In this document: positions 6,821 through 14,001 of the stretch, piece after piece
Numbering within the stretch: position 1 is the first letter of the stretch
Layout: every line of letters starts with the position of its first letter
Source: Desulfobacterales bacterium
Lineage (GTDB): Bacteria; Desulfobacterota; Desulfobacteria; Desulfobacterales; Desulfobacteraceae
Assembly: GCA_022361095.1 (NCBI GenBank)
Contig: JAKSBO010000258.1
Span: 1 to 14,893, forward strand
Length of the DNA stretch: 14,893 nt
Direction: 5' to 3'
Notes under the pieces: generated by a model
Databases searched by the model: none
Seen by the model: the letters and a program-made list of their open reading frames with translations, nothing else
Told to the model about the DNA's origin: nothing
Position numbers and translations under genes: made by a program

Positions 6821-7594
6821 TCAGGCCGCTTTTGAGGCGCCTTCAAGGGGAACCACCAGGGGGTAGCCCTTATGCCGGATAATTTCAACCGGCAGTCCGT
6901 AAACCTTTGTAAGCAGATCTGAGCGGATCTCTTCAATTTTTCCCGCCCCGAACACGGTGTGACTTTTTAGGCAGATATACCGGTCCGCATACCGCAAGGC
7001 CGAGTTCAGGTCATGCATGGTCATGATCACCGCAAGGTTGTGGTCCTGTGCAATATCCCGGACAAGCGTTAATATCCGTGTCTGATTTTTTAAGTCCAGA
7101 CTGGAGGTCGGTTCGTCCAGCAGCAGAATATCGGTCTCCTGGACCAGGGCCCTGGCAATGGCCACCTGCTGCAGTTCACCGCCGGAGAGTTCATACAAAT
7201 TTTTAAGGGCCATGTGGGTCAGGTTCAGATGGTCCAGCACCGACCCGGTCTTTGTCAGATCTTCTTTGGCGGCCGTAAACCGGATATGGGGGTAGCGGCC
7301 CATGAGCACGGCGTCAAACACCGTAATTTTACCGGCTTCATGGTGCTGGGCCACATAACTGATCTCCTTTGCAATCCGGCGGATATCCATGGTTTTCAAC
7401 GGTTGGCCCTTCACATCTATCCGGCCCGTTGACGGGGTTAAAATTTTATTGAGGCATTTAAGCAATGTGGTTTTCCCCACGCCGTTGGGCCCTAATATTA
7501 CGGTGATCTCACCCCGGGGGACGGAAAAACTGATGTCCTCAAGAATTTTAACGGATTTATATCTAAAATCAACTTGGTTAACGGTCAGAATCAT
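6821..7594 (-). CDS. ABC importer ATPase (FepC/BtuD family)
   Basis: Cytoplasmic ATPase, 257 residues, powering the importer encoded with it. All nucleotide-binding motifs are intact: Walker A GPNGVGKT 35-42, Q-loop Gln83, signature LSGGE 136-140, Walker B ILLLDEP 156-162, D-loop SSLD 164-167, and H-loop His194. The sequence is typical of iron-siderophore, heme and cobalamin (class II) importers. The ATG at 7594 overlaps the permease stop by four bases (ATGA), so the two are translationally coupled. It is the last gene of the three-gene importer operon, followed by the terminator at 6740-6777. The C-terminal 30 or so residues after the core are short and have no extra domain. Confidence 0.93.
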   Translation of the reverse strand: MILTVNQVDFRYKSVKILEDISFSVPRGEITVILGPNGVGKTTLLKCLNKILTPSTGRIDVKGQPLKTMDIRRIAKEISYVAQHHEAGKITVFDAVLMGRYPHIRFTAAKEDLTKTGSVLDHLNLTHMALKNLYELSGGELQQVAIARALVQETDILLLDEPTSSLDLKNQTRILTLVRDIAQDHNLAVIMTMHDLNSALRYADRYICLKSHTVFGAGKIEEIRSDLLTKVYGLPVEIIRHKGYPLVVPLEGASKAA

Positions 7595-8661
7595 CTGGAA
7601 TTGCCTTTAATAATAAGGTAAATAAAAACCGGTGTCCCTAAAAATGCGGTAAAAATCGAGACCGGCAGTACATGGGGCAGCATAACAAGACGCGCCGTCA
7701 TATCTGCTGCCAGAAGAATCAAGGCCCCGGCCAGAATGGATGCCGGCAGCAGGAACCTGTGGTCATCACCGATGATGCGCCGCACAATATGGGGGGCGGC
7801 CAGCCCCACAAAACTGATAATGCCCACAAAGCTGATGATCAAAGCCGTCATCAAAGAGGCGGCCAGCATACCGGAAAGCCGGACCCATTCCACCCGTATG
7901 CCGATGCCTTTGGCACTTTCATCCCCAAGGGCCATGCCGTTGTAGTCCCTTGATTTCACCAGGAAAAAACCTAACAACCCAAGCACAACCGGGGTTACCA
8001 GCGCAATGTCGTTCCAGTCCGCCCTGGCCAGATCCCCGAAGGTCCAGAAGACCATGGCCGCCAGTTGCACATCATCGGCAAAAAACTGCAGGAACATTGT
8101 TCCGGCGGTAAAAAGGGAACCCAATGCCACCCCGGTGAGCACCATGATCTGGGGAGATGCCCCTTTTCTGCCGGATATAAAAATAATAATCAGCGCAGTG
8201 ATAATGGAAAATGAAAATGCCGTTGCCACGGTGATTACCGGATTTGAAACGGCCACGGCATCAACCGAAGACGATGCCATCACCCCGGTCCCCATGATGA
8301 TCACGGACAACGCCGCCCCGAATGCCGCCGCATGGGAAATGCCCAAAGTAAAAGGTGACGCCAAAGGATTTTTCAATACCGACTGCATCACGGCACCGGA
8401 AACAGCCAGGCCTGCCCCGCCTAAAACGGCAATGACGGTCTGGGGCAGACGGATATTCCATATGATGAGGCCGGCCTTTCGGGACGGGGCTTCTAGTATT
8501 AATGTCTGCACCACGTCAATTAAGGGAAGCTTTACCGAACCTTTGGATAAAGAGATGAGAAACAATACGGCCATCAGGCTGAACAAGGCGAACAGCAGCC
8601 ATGATTTTTTGCGGATATACCCGGCATAGGCCTTGGGTACCGCACCATGATCAAAGTGCAT
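7591..8661 (-). CDS. ABC importer permease (FecCD/BtuC family)
   Basis: Inner-membrane permease of a class II metal-chelate importer, 356 residues, with about nine to ten hydrophobic segments. The first begins near residue 21 after a charged N-terminus. FecCD signatures are visible: RLPQTVIAVLGGAGLAVSGAVMQ near 72-94, NPLASPFTLGIS near 98-109, and the late GIISFVGLAAPHIVRRIIGDDHR block near 278-300, which carries the coupling helix that contacts the ATPase. ATG 8661 begins five bases after the binding-protein stop. The nearest good Shine-Dalgarno (AGGAG, 8674-8678) is about 12 bases away, inside the previous gene, so translational coupling is likely. Only one permease gene is present, implying a homodimer. 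The substrate (iron chelate, corrinoid, or an oxyanion as in MolBC) cannot be read from the sequence. Confidence 0.92.
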   Translation of the reverse strand: MHFDHGAVPKAYAGYIRKKSWLLFALFSLMAVLFLISLSKGSVKLPLIDVVQTLILEAPSRKAGLIIWNIRLPQTVIAVLGGAGLAVSGAVMQSVLKNPLASPFTLGISHAAAFGAALSVIIMGTGVMASSSVDAVAVSNPVITVATAFSFSIITALIIIFISGRKGASPQIMVLTGVALGSLFTAGTMFLQFFADDVQLAAMVFWTFGDLARADWNDIALVTPVVLGLLGFFLVKSRDYNGMALGDESAKGIGIRVEWVRLSGMLAASLMTALIISFVGIISFVGLAAPHIVRRIIGDDHRFLLPASILAGALILLAADMTARLVMLPHVLPVSIFTAFLGTPVFIYLIIKGNSR

Positions 8662-8666
8662 ACCCT

Positions 8667-9770
8667 TTATTTCGCTCCTAAATCAACAGGTTTGAATGCC
8701 TTGTTCCGGAACAGGGCATCCATCTCTGCATAGACTTTGGCCGATAACAGAAATTCATAAATTTCATCCGCTTTTCCGGCCGGGTCCACATCGGCAAACC
8801 GGTCGGGATAAAGCACCTTACCCACATACCAGGCATCGGCCAGGATGGAACCGAAATTGCGGGTGTACCAGTTATATGGCAGCACCCCGTATACCCGGCC
8901 ATTTGCCACGGCATCCAGGGCCTGTAATACGGGATCTGTCTTCAACTCATAAAGCCCGCCATGGCCCTCCCCCATCTGCAGGGTGGAAAGGTCCAGAAAC
9001 AACACCTGGGGATTTTCATCCAGCAGTTTTTCTTTGGAAAACGTTGAATGGGATAAATTTTGCACTTTAACGTCCGATGCCCTTGCAATATTGGCGGCAT
9101 TCACAAAGGCGAAGGGCGGATAACCGGGTTCTGTGGACAAAAATCCATGGGGGCCTTTATGGGCAATGCCACCGACAAAACACGTTTTTTTATTTTCAAC
9201 GGCTGCGGTACGCCGGTTGAGTTCTGCGATCTGCCCGTCAAAAAAGCCGATCAATGCATCTGCCCGTTCCTGCCGGTCCAGCACCTGGCCGATGATGCGA
9301 AGACTTTTGTAGATCACATCCCTTTGAACGGCAAGATTACCGTATCCCAGCACCACCACCGGGGTATCCGTTTTCTTTGACAATTCAACCGGGTCATACC
9401 CCATGGTGGCATAGGTTTTAAAAATGACCTGGGGCGGTGTTGCAAGCCCCAGAATTTTTTCAGGATCATCGTTGCCCCTGAACTCCCCGAATACCGGCAG
9501 TTTTTTGTACCTAGGATTGGCAATGGCATAGGGCCTTGCATCAAACTGTTTTCTGGCCGTCTCCATATCATCCACCGCCACCACCAGTTCCTGGGCATTG
9601 AAATAAGTGATCAGGCGCAAAGCCCCCGGGCCCGAACAAATGATGCGGCTGACCTGGTCCGGTACCGAAACGGTATTACCCGTGCTGTCCACAATATTTT
9701 TTGCATTTGCCGGAAAAACCGATAAGCTCAGGAACAAAAAGCCCCATAAAAATGCAGGTTTTATCTTCAT
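8667..9770 (-). CDS. Periplasmic substrate-binding protein of the importer (FecB/BtuF-like)
   Basis: Exported binding protein that delivers substrate to the permease, 367 residues. The start was chosen at ATG 9770: it has AAGGAG at 9776-9781 and gives a clean signal peptide (MKIK, a hydrophobic core, likely cleavage after FPANA near residue 23). A longer GTG start at 9797 would lie in the terminator hairpin. No lipobox cysteine, so it should be soluble in the periplasm. The mature part opens with IVDSTGNTVSVPDQVSRIIC, the usual start of the class III (FecB/BtuF) fold, then a helix-linked second lobe. The block GGIAHKGPHGFLSTEPGYPPF (near 200-220) resembles a subgroup usually labelled iron or metal-complex binding in anaerobes and archaea; its ligand is not certain. 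First gene of the importer operon. Confidence 0.9.
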   Translation of the reverse strand: MKIKPAFLWGFLFLSLSVFPANAKNIVDSTGNTVSVPDQVSRIICSGPGALRLITYFNAQELVVAVDDMETARKQFDARPYAIANPRYKKLPVFGEFRGNDDPEKILGLATPPQVIFKTYATMGYDPVELSKKTDTPVVVLGYGNLAVQRDVIYKSLRIIGQVLDRQERADALIGFFDGQIAELNRRTAAVENKKTCFVGGIAHKGPHGFLSTEPGYPPFAFVNAANIARASDVKVQNLSHSTFSKEKLLDENPQVLFLDLSTLQMGEGHGGLYELKTDPVLQALDAVANGRVYGVLPYNWYTRNFGSILADAWYVGKVLYPDRFADVDPAGKADEIYEFLLSAKVYAEMDALFRNKAFKPVDLGAK

Positions 9771-9786
9771 TTCAACTCCTTGAAAT

Positions 9787-9846
9787 AAAAAAGCCACAAA
9801 GGTCCGCCGCCTTTAAAAAAAGGATTCCGGTATGCCTTCGTGGCTT
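9787..9846 (-). terminator. Terminator-like hairpin just before the binding-protein gene (attenuator candidate)
   Basis: On the minus strand AAGCCACGAAGG (9846-9835) pairs with CCTTTGTGGCTT (9802-9791) over 12 positions with one G-U, and is followed by a T6 run (9792-9787). An inner hairpin, CCTTT/AAAGG, spans 9810-9823. The stem ends only six bases before the Shine-Dalgarno site of the binding-protein gene, downstream of the promoter at 9949-9977. It cannot serve an upstream gene alone without also affecting this operon, which suggests conditional termination. Confidence 0.75.
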
Positions 9847-9861
9847 AAATTTTATATGTAT

Positions 9862-9930
9862 GGCAAAGTTTACTTAGTGCCTGAACGAAAACTTACGGTT
9901 TCCGGCCGGGCACAACTTTTATGGCTGCCT
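9862..9930 (-). ncRNA. Folded 5' leader of the importer operon, riboswitch-like, class unknown
   Basis: Between the promoter and the terminator hairpin, the leader RNA can form a nested stem: AAAGTT (9919-9914) with AACTTT (9870-9865), GTGCC (9913-9909) with GGCAC (9881-9877), and CGGAAAC (9904-9898) with GTTTTCG (9892-9886) around a five-base loop. GGC/GCC segments outside could extend it. I compared it by memory with cobalamin, Moco, TPP, glycine, c-di-GMP and NiCo motifs and see no match. With the terminator hairpin downstream it has the shape of an aptamer plus expression platform. Confidence 0.5.
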
Positions 9931-9948
9931 TCAAACAGCGTTACGCCC

Positions 9949-9977
9949 ATCCTATTGAACAGGCAATCAAGTGTCAA
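9949..9977 (-). promoter_or_regulatory. Near-consensus sigma-70 promoter of the ABC importer operon
   Basis: On the minus strand a perfect -35 box TTGACA (9977-9972) is separated by exactly 17 bases from TAGGAT (9954-9949). A transcript would start near 9942, giving a leader of about 170 bases before the ATG at 9770. It is the best promoter match in the window. Confidence 0.8.
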
Positions 9978-9984
9978 CAGGCTG

Positions 9985-10013
9985 TTACGGAATACGGCAC
10001 CTTCCGTCCGTAA
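9985..10013 (-). terminator. Hairpin after dgcN, possible weak terminator
   Basis: TTACGGA (9985-9991) pairs with TCCGTAA (10007-10013), with an inner CGG/CCG and a three-base bulge. It lies 31 bases after the dgcN stop and just upstream of the importer -35 box. No T run follows, so termination would be inefficient or factor-dependent. Confidence 0.35.
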
Positions 10014-10043
10014 AAATGTTCAATGGCCCTTTTGCAGGATGCC

Positions 10044-11156
10044 CTATCTTATTGCGGGATTGTGCGTGTCGATGAAGGCCCTGACGACGGGCAACAGCAT
10101 TGATATATCATCGTCCAGGGGATCAAAAACCGGCAGTTGCGTGGTTGCCTTCAGTTGCCGTGCATACCGCACAAGGTCTTCCCGGCTGCCGCCTTCACCG
10201 TTCAGCGTCACGGCAATGACCTTTGCCCCGTACATTTCAATGAGCTTGATCTCATCCTCGACCTTGGGCAGGCGGCAGCCAAAAGCCTCCACCGTGTCAA
10301 AACATTTCCTGAAAGGCGTATGCTGCAGGATCACCCCCTTTGCATTGCCGGACACAATCAATTCCGCGCCGCAGGGGCCCAAGGGGTTACGCAGCGCGGA
10401 CTGTCCTTCAAGAATCATGAGATCCGGGTTTGATTTTTCCGCACATTCAACAATGGCCGCTTCAAGCTCGCCGCAGACAAAATCATTGGGGGTGGCATCC
10501 AGAATAAATCCGTATGGGGAGCCCTGGAGCCACCCGGTCTGCCCGGTGAAAATCATTTCCGTTTTGATTGCATTTGACCGGCACATCTGCATCAGCATCC
10601 TGCTGGTGGTCCGTTTACCCACTGCACAGTCCGTGCCCAGCACGGCGATTTTAGGCGCGGCAACCTCAAAGACTTGTCCGGTCCAGTATTTTAGCCGGCC
10701 AAAGGGCTTGCTGCGCCTGAAATCAATGATCTCAACATTGTATTTTTCGGCGGCGGCCTTGAACGCCGGGATATCCGATAGCGGCATATGCAGTCCGTTT
10801 ACAATGGAAATCCCCTGGGACATGACATCCAAGACAAGGGCCTGCCAATCGTCATCCAGGCGTCCCCCGCACAGGGCCACCCCGATCACCGCATAATCCG
10901 GGGTTGTGCCGGTGGCCCCGGTGAATGCCTCGACACTTGAAAAAATAGGAATGTCCCTTTGGGTACCGTCCAGTACAACACCGGCATCCTTGCCGGCGTT
11001 CACCTCATCAATGACGCCCATAATCCTGAACCGTTCGGTTCCCCGCACAAGACCGTGGGCGGTTTTGGCACCATTGAGGTGGAACAGGCCCTTGGTCAGG
11101 ACCACGGCGGTTCCCATATAAATCCCGTTCGTATTTTCTTTGTAAGTTGGGTTCAT
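10044..11156 (-). CDS. dgcN: DUF1611 family protein, probable D-glutamate N-acetyltransferase (DgcN type)
   Basis: Cytoplasmic protein, 370 residues, of the DUF1611 family. Characterised members (DgcN) acetylate D-glutamate to N-acetyl-D-glutamate. The N part (about 14-150) has TKGLFHLNGAKTAHGLVRGTERFRIMGVID and a VIGVALCGGRL strand-loop. The C part holds a P-loop-like GTDCAVGKRTT at 174-184, then LILEGQSALRNP-type residues (MILEGQSAL) and a GCRLPKVEDEI stretch. The ATG at 11156 has no clear Shine-Dalgarno; an internal ATG at 11117 (residue 14) has GGGA nearby and begins where the family similarity begins, so the protein may be 357 residues. It follows the dgcA-type gene on the same strand after 216 bases that contain two palindromic repeats. 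Family firm; activity inferred from the pairing with DgcA. Confidence 0.82.
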   Translation of the reverse strand: MNPTYKENTNGIYMGTAVVLTKGLFHLNGAKTAHGLVRGTERFRIMGVIDEVNAGKDAGVVLDGTQRDIPIFSSVEAFTGATGTTPDYAVIGVALCGGRLDDDWQALVLDVMSQGISIVNGLHMPLSDIPAFKAAAEKYNVEIIDFRRSKPFGRLKYWTGQVFEVAAPKIAVLGTDCAVGKRTTSRMLMQMCRSNAIKTEMIFTGQTGWLQGSPYGFILDATPNDFVCGELEAAIVECAEKSNPDLMILEGQSALRNPLGPCGAELIVSGNAKGVILQHTPFRKCFDTVEAFGCRLPKVEDEIKLIEMYGAKVIAVTLNGEGGSREDLVRYARQLKATTQLPVFDPLDDDISMLLPVVRAFIDTHNPAIR

Positions 11157-11179
11157 AATATCTGATCTTTTTTTGTGTT

Positions 11180-11279
11180 AATTTTTATAAGAAAGTCTGG
11201 GTAAACGGCTCAGATCTTTCAACATTTGTTGTGGTCTGAACCTGGCAGATGATATGTCAGGCCAGCCCGTGGCAGTTAT
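11180..11279 (+). repeat. Dispersed 100-bp palindromic repeat, copy R2
   Basis: Matches the reverse complement of 1780-1879 without gaps over 100 bases (about 84 identities by eye). The hairpin is kept: CCTGGCA (11241-11247) faces TGTCAGG (11255-11261) with one wobble, and the outer GGTCTG faces CAGCCC with one mismatch. The longest perfectly shared end is the 20-base AATTTTTATAAGAAAGTCTG at 11180-11199. Located between dgcA and dgcN. Confidence 0.8.
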
Positions 11280-11319
11280 ATGACAGTCTCAATAAATTGT
11301 TGCATTACTCTCTTGTTCC

Positions 11320-11374
11320 GTTGTGGGTCAAAGCCTGGGTGTCGATAGACCAAAATCGGCCCATGGCCGTTATT
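11320..11374 (+). repeat. Partial, diverged copy of the same repeat, R3
   Basis: Begins GTTGTGGG and ends CCCATGGCCGTTATT, like the half of the repeat nearest the stop codon. About 41 of 54 aligned columns match R1 with two one-base gaps. It lies in tandem with R2, same orientation, and its end overlaps the dgcA stop codon, as R1 overlaps the CBS gene stop. The AATTTTTATAAG half is missing. Confidence 0.65.
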
Positions 11375-12440
11375 AAAGGATGCGGACTCCCAATCCCGGC
11401 CGATCCGTCAGGCGCATTACGCCGTCTTCAATGACAAACCCCTCATCCACCATATCCCTGGCAAGATCCAGACTGCCGTCAAGGTCCAGGTACCGGGTGG
11501 CCGGGCTTGCAAAGGCGGCATGCAGGGCCGCGGCAATGCTTACACGGCTTTCGTCCATACACCCCCACATCAATCCGATGCTGCAACGGCGGGCGATCTG
11601 GGCAATTTCCAGACCCTGTGCAATGCCGCCGCATTTCATCAGTTTGATGTTGAACAATCCAAAGGGCCGGGGCGGATGGAGTAAGGCATAGGCCTGGGCA
11701 GGGTTGTGCAGACTCTCGTCAGCCATGGAAAAACTGCGTGCATCTTCGGAGAGCTCTGCCATGGCAGCAGTCCGGTCCACATGGAGGGGCTGCTCCACAA
11801 ATTCCAGATCCGCGTTCCTTGTGCCTGCCAGAAATTTTTTATACTGCGCCATATCATATCCCTGATTGGCGTCCACCCGGATGCGGACATCGCTGCTGAC
11901 ATGCGCCTTGAGGCGGCAGACCCGTTCGACATCCTGATCCGCATCCATGCCTGTTTTTACCTTAAGAATCCTGAATCCCCGCCCGGTATATTCGTCCGCT
12001 TCGGCCAGCATTTCGTCAAGATTTTTAATGCCGATGGTGATGGATGTGGGCATGGCGGTGTGCACCTGCCCCAGGATCTCCACCAGGGGACGGTCCAGGG
12101 CCTTGCCCATGAGATCATACAGGGCAATATCCATGGCGGCCATGGCAGCAGGCGTTGCCGCCATCTTTGTTTCCATGATTTTAAGCCGGGAAACCGCATC
12201 GGACAGATCCATGCCGTCAAAAAGGTCGCATGCCTCCTCTTTCAGCGCCTTCTCACAGGCATCAATACTTTCATTGGTAACATCTTCAGCCGGTGCCCCT
12301 GCCCCGATACCCACAAGCCCCGTGTCCGTTTCAAGGAGAACAAACACATTTTCCGCATGGGTAAAGGTATCGTAGGCAATGGTGTAAGGCCGCGTTAACT
12401 CCAGATTCTCCCTGGAAATTGTCACTTTTTTTATTTTCAT
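11373..12440 (-). CDS. dgcA: Enolase-superfamily epimerase/racemase (DgcA or dipeptide-epimerase type)
   Basis: Cytoplasmic Mg2+-dependent enzyme, 355 residues, of the muconate-lactonizing subgroup of the enolase superfamily. The N-terminal capping domain (1-125) is followed by the barrel with every expected residue: KVK 160-162 (two-base pair with the Lys of NIKL, 266), metal ligands D190 (DANQGYD), E216 (EQPL) and D241 (DES). DLDG at 319-322 resembles the Asp-x-Asp that binds the amino group in L-Ala-D/L-Glu epimerases. Next to a DUF1611 gene the likely job is racemising N-acetyl-D-glutamate to the L form (DgcA). The Asp-x-Asp keeps murein-dipeptide epimerisation open. ATG 12440 has AGGTGA at 12447-12452. 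Divergent from the amidohydrolase gene across 153 bases. Superfamily certain, substrate not. Confidence 0.82.
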   Translation of the reverse strand: MKIKKVTISRENLELTRPYTIAYDTFTHAENVFVLLETDTGLVGIGAGAPAEDVTNESIDACEKALKEEACDLFDGMDLSDAVSRLKIMETKMAATPAAMAAMDIALYDLMGKALDRPLVEILGQVHTAMPTSITIGIKNLDEMLAEADEYTGRGFRILKVKTGMDADQDVERVCRLKAHVSSDVRIRVDANQGYDMAQYKKFLAGTRNADLEFVEQPLHVDRTAAMAELSEDARSFSMADESLHNPAQAYALLHPPRPFGLFNIKLMKCGGIAQGLEIAQIARRCSIGLMWGCMDESRVSIAAALHAAFASPATRYLDLDGSLDLARDMVDEGFVIEDGVMRLTDRPGLGVRIL

Positions 12441-12593
12441 ATGATTTCACCTGATATGTTTGTTATGGTTGAACCGGGTCCCGGCAAAGGTCATCTCCAT
12501 CAATCAATGCACGTTTGATGACAACGTCGGCACCAGCATTTTTGTTATTATGGAAATTATGTCAAGCGTTTTTTTATATTAGGAAGCCATACA
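12441..12593. promoter_or_regulatory. Divergent intergenic region between dgcA and the amidohydrolase gene
   Basis: On the minus strand TTGACA (12565-12560) could be a -35 box for dgcA but only a poor -10 lies 17 bases on. GTCATC (12491-12496) pairs with GATGAC (12530-12535), and ATCAA with TTGAT inside it, a possible operator shared by both genes. No strong plus-strand promoter is evident; AGGAAG (12581-12586) is the amidohydrolase ribosome binding site. Confidence 0.3.
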
Positions 12594-13832
12594 ATGGAAA
12601 ATGAAATTGTCATACACAACGGTACACTTTTAACCATGGAACAGGGCATGCCTGTCATTGAGAACGCCATTGTCCGTATCAAAGGGGATAAAATTGCCGA
12701 ATGCGGCCCGGCTCTCCCCGGCCACCCCCCGGAGGGAGCAACCCTGATTGATGCCCGGGGCGGAATCATTATGCCCGGACTTGTGAACGGCCACACCCAT
12801 ACGCCCATGTCCATGTTCCGGGGACTGGCCGATGACCTGCCCCTGGATGTCTGGCTCCATGAACATATTTTCCCTGCAGAGGCAAGGGATGTAAGCCCGG
12901 AATCCGTGGCCCGATGGACGGCCCATTCCTGCAAGGAGATGCTGGCCGGCGGCATCACCACCTGCTGTGACGGCTATTTCCTGGAAAACCATGCGGCACA
13001 GGCCATGGCAGACACCGGTATCCGGGCCGTGGCCGGCCAGGGCGTCATTGACTTCCCAGCCCCGGGCGTTCCTGATCCTTCCAACAATATCGGTCATGCA
13101 AAGGAATTTATCGAAAAAACCCGGAACCTGTCCCCACGGGTTACCCCGTCGGTTTTCTGCCACTCACCCTACACCTGCTCAAAGCAGACCCTTACCGCAG
13201 TAAAGAACCTTGCCCGGGATACCGGGGTTCTGTTCCAGATCCATGCGGCAGAGACCCGGGCCGAACCGGGCATGATCAAAGAGGGCAAAGGCCTGTCCGT
13301 GATCGCCTACCTGGACAGCCTGGGCATCCTTGATCCGGATACCCTTTTGGTCCACTGCGTATGGGTGGATGAAAAGGACATTGAGACCATTGCCAAACGC
13401 GGGTGCAAAGTCATCCACTGCCCGGAATCCAATATGAAACTGGCAGCCGGGGTGGCACCGGTACCGGACATGGCCGAAGCCGGTCTGACCGTGGGCCTTG
13501 GCACGGACGGATGCGCGTCCAACAATGATCAGGATATGTTTTCCGAAATGGACACAGCGGCCAAACTGCATAAGGTGGTGCGCCTGGATCCCTGCGTCAT
13601 GGATGCCCGAACCTGCCTGAAAATGGCGACCATCGACGGCGCTAAGGCCCTGGGGCTGGGCGATATCACAGGCTCCATACGCCCGGGCAAGGCTGCGGAC
13701 ATCATTGTGGTGGACACAAGAGGTCTCCACATGACCCCCATGCATGACCCTTATTCAGGGATCGTCTATGCAGCAAGGGCTTCGGATGTCATGTTGACGA
13801 TGGTGGACGGCAAAGTGCGCTCTAAAAAATAG
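12594..13832 (+). CDS. Amidohydrolase, probable MTA/SAH/adenosine-derivative deaminase (MtaD/TrzN family)
   Basis: Cytoplasmic metal-dependent hydrolase, 412 residues. A small beta-sandwich formed by both ends (about 1-58 and 365-412, closing with GSIRPGKAADIIVVD) encloses the barrel. Metal and catalytic residues are in place: HTH 67-69, H217 and E220 in IHAAET, H254 in VHCVWVD, H276 in IHCPESN, D305 in GTDGCASNND. The order HxH, HAAET, HCPxSNxKLAxG, GTDGxASNN is that of 5-methylthioadenosine/S-adenosylhomocysteine deaminases and the related 5'-deoxyadenosine deaminases of anaerobes. Atrazine chlorohydrolase relatives share it, so the exact substrate is open. ATG 12594 follows AGGAAG eight bases upstream. 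It stands alone, divergent from dgcA; no methylthioadenosine or SAH recycling gene is nearby. Family firm, substrate moderate. Confidence 0.88.
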   Translation: MENEIVIHNGTLLTMEQGMPVIENAIVRIKGDKIAECGPALPGHPPEGATLIDARGGIIMPGLVNGHTHTPMSMFRGLADDLPLDVWLHEHIFPAEARDVSPESVARWTAHSCKEMLAGGITTCCDGYFLENHAAQAMADTGIRAVAGQGVIDFPAPGVPDPSNNIGHAKEFIEKTRNLSPRVTPSVFCHSPYTCSKQTLTAVKNLARDTGVLFQIHAAETRAEPGMIKEGKGLSVIAYLDSLGILDPDTLLVHCVWVDEKDIETIAKRGCKVIHCPESNMKLAAGVAPVPDMAEAGLTVGLGTDGCASNNDQDMFSEMDTAAKLHKVVRLDPCVMDARTCLKMATIDGAKALGLGDITGSIRPGKAADIIVVDTRGLHMTPMHDPYSGIVYAARASDVMLTMVDGKVRSKK

Positions 13833-13904
13833 CCTGCCTTCTCCACGGGCCGGACAAACGGGCTGCGGCCATTGCAATAGAGCAGGAACACTTCAGGGCA
13901 GGCT
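13831..13904 (+). terminator. Stem-loop after the amidohydrolase gene
   Basis: AGCCTGCC (13831-13838), overlapping the TAG stop, pairs perfectly with GGCAGGCT (13897-13904). Inside, GGCCG (13849-13853) faces CGGCC (13866-13870). There is no T run directly after it, so it may be a 3' stabilising fold or factor-assisted terminator. Confidence 0.45.
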
Positions 13905-13950
13905 CACATGATACATTACTTTGGCTCTATTAAAAGACCCGTCCAAAACA

Positions 13951-13974
13951 TTGCCCCGGATAAACTCCGGGACA
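13951..13974 (+). terminator. Compact GC hairpin, possible terminator
   Basis: CCCGGA (13955-13960) and TCCGGG (13966-13971) pair around TAAAC, extended by TTG/CAA across one mismatch. A T6 run appears only 18-20 bases later (near 13991), so it is not a textbook terminator, but it lies between the amidohydrolase end and the next promoter. Confidence 0.35.
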
Positions 13975-14001
13975 AGTTGATCTGCTCACCTTTTTTATGA
14001 T

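Noticed and set aside
9768..9797. Longer GTG start for the substrate-binding protein
   Set aside because: It would begin inside the terminator hairpin and bury the signal peptide; ATG at 9770 has AAGGAG at the right distance.
9787..9977. Cobalamin riboswitch before the importer
   Set aside because: The FecCD/BtuC family context suggested it, and GCCAC occurs, but neither the B12-box context nor the conserved core of that riboswitch is recognisable in the leader.
9832..10896. Long plus-strand open frame (354 residues) opposite dgcN
   Set aside because: Covers the importer leader and the antisense of a conserved DUF1611 gene; low-complexity Ser/Pro/Arg composition, no ribosome binding site.
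11706..12398. 230-residue plus-strand open frame
   Set aside because: Antisense to the enolase-superfamily gene, which has every catalytic residue in place.
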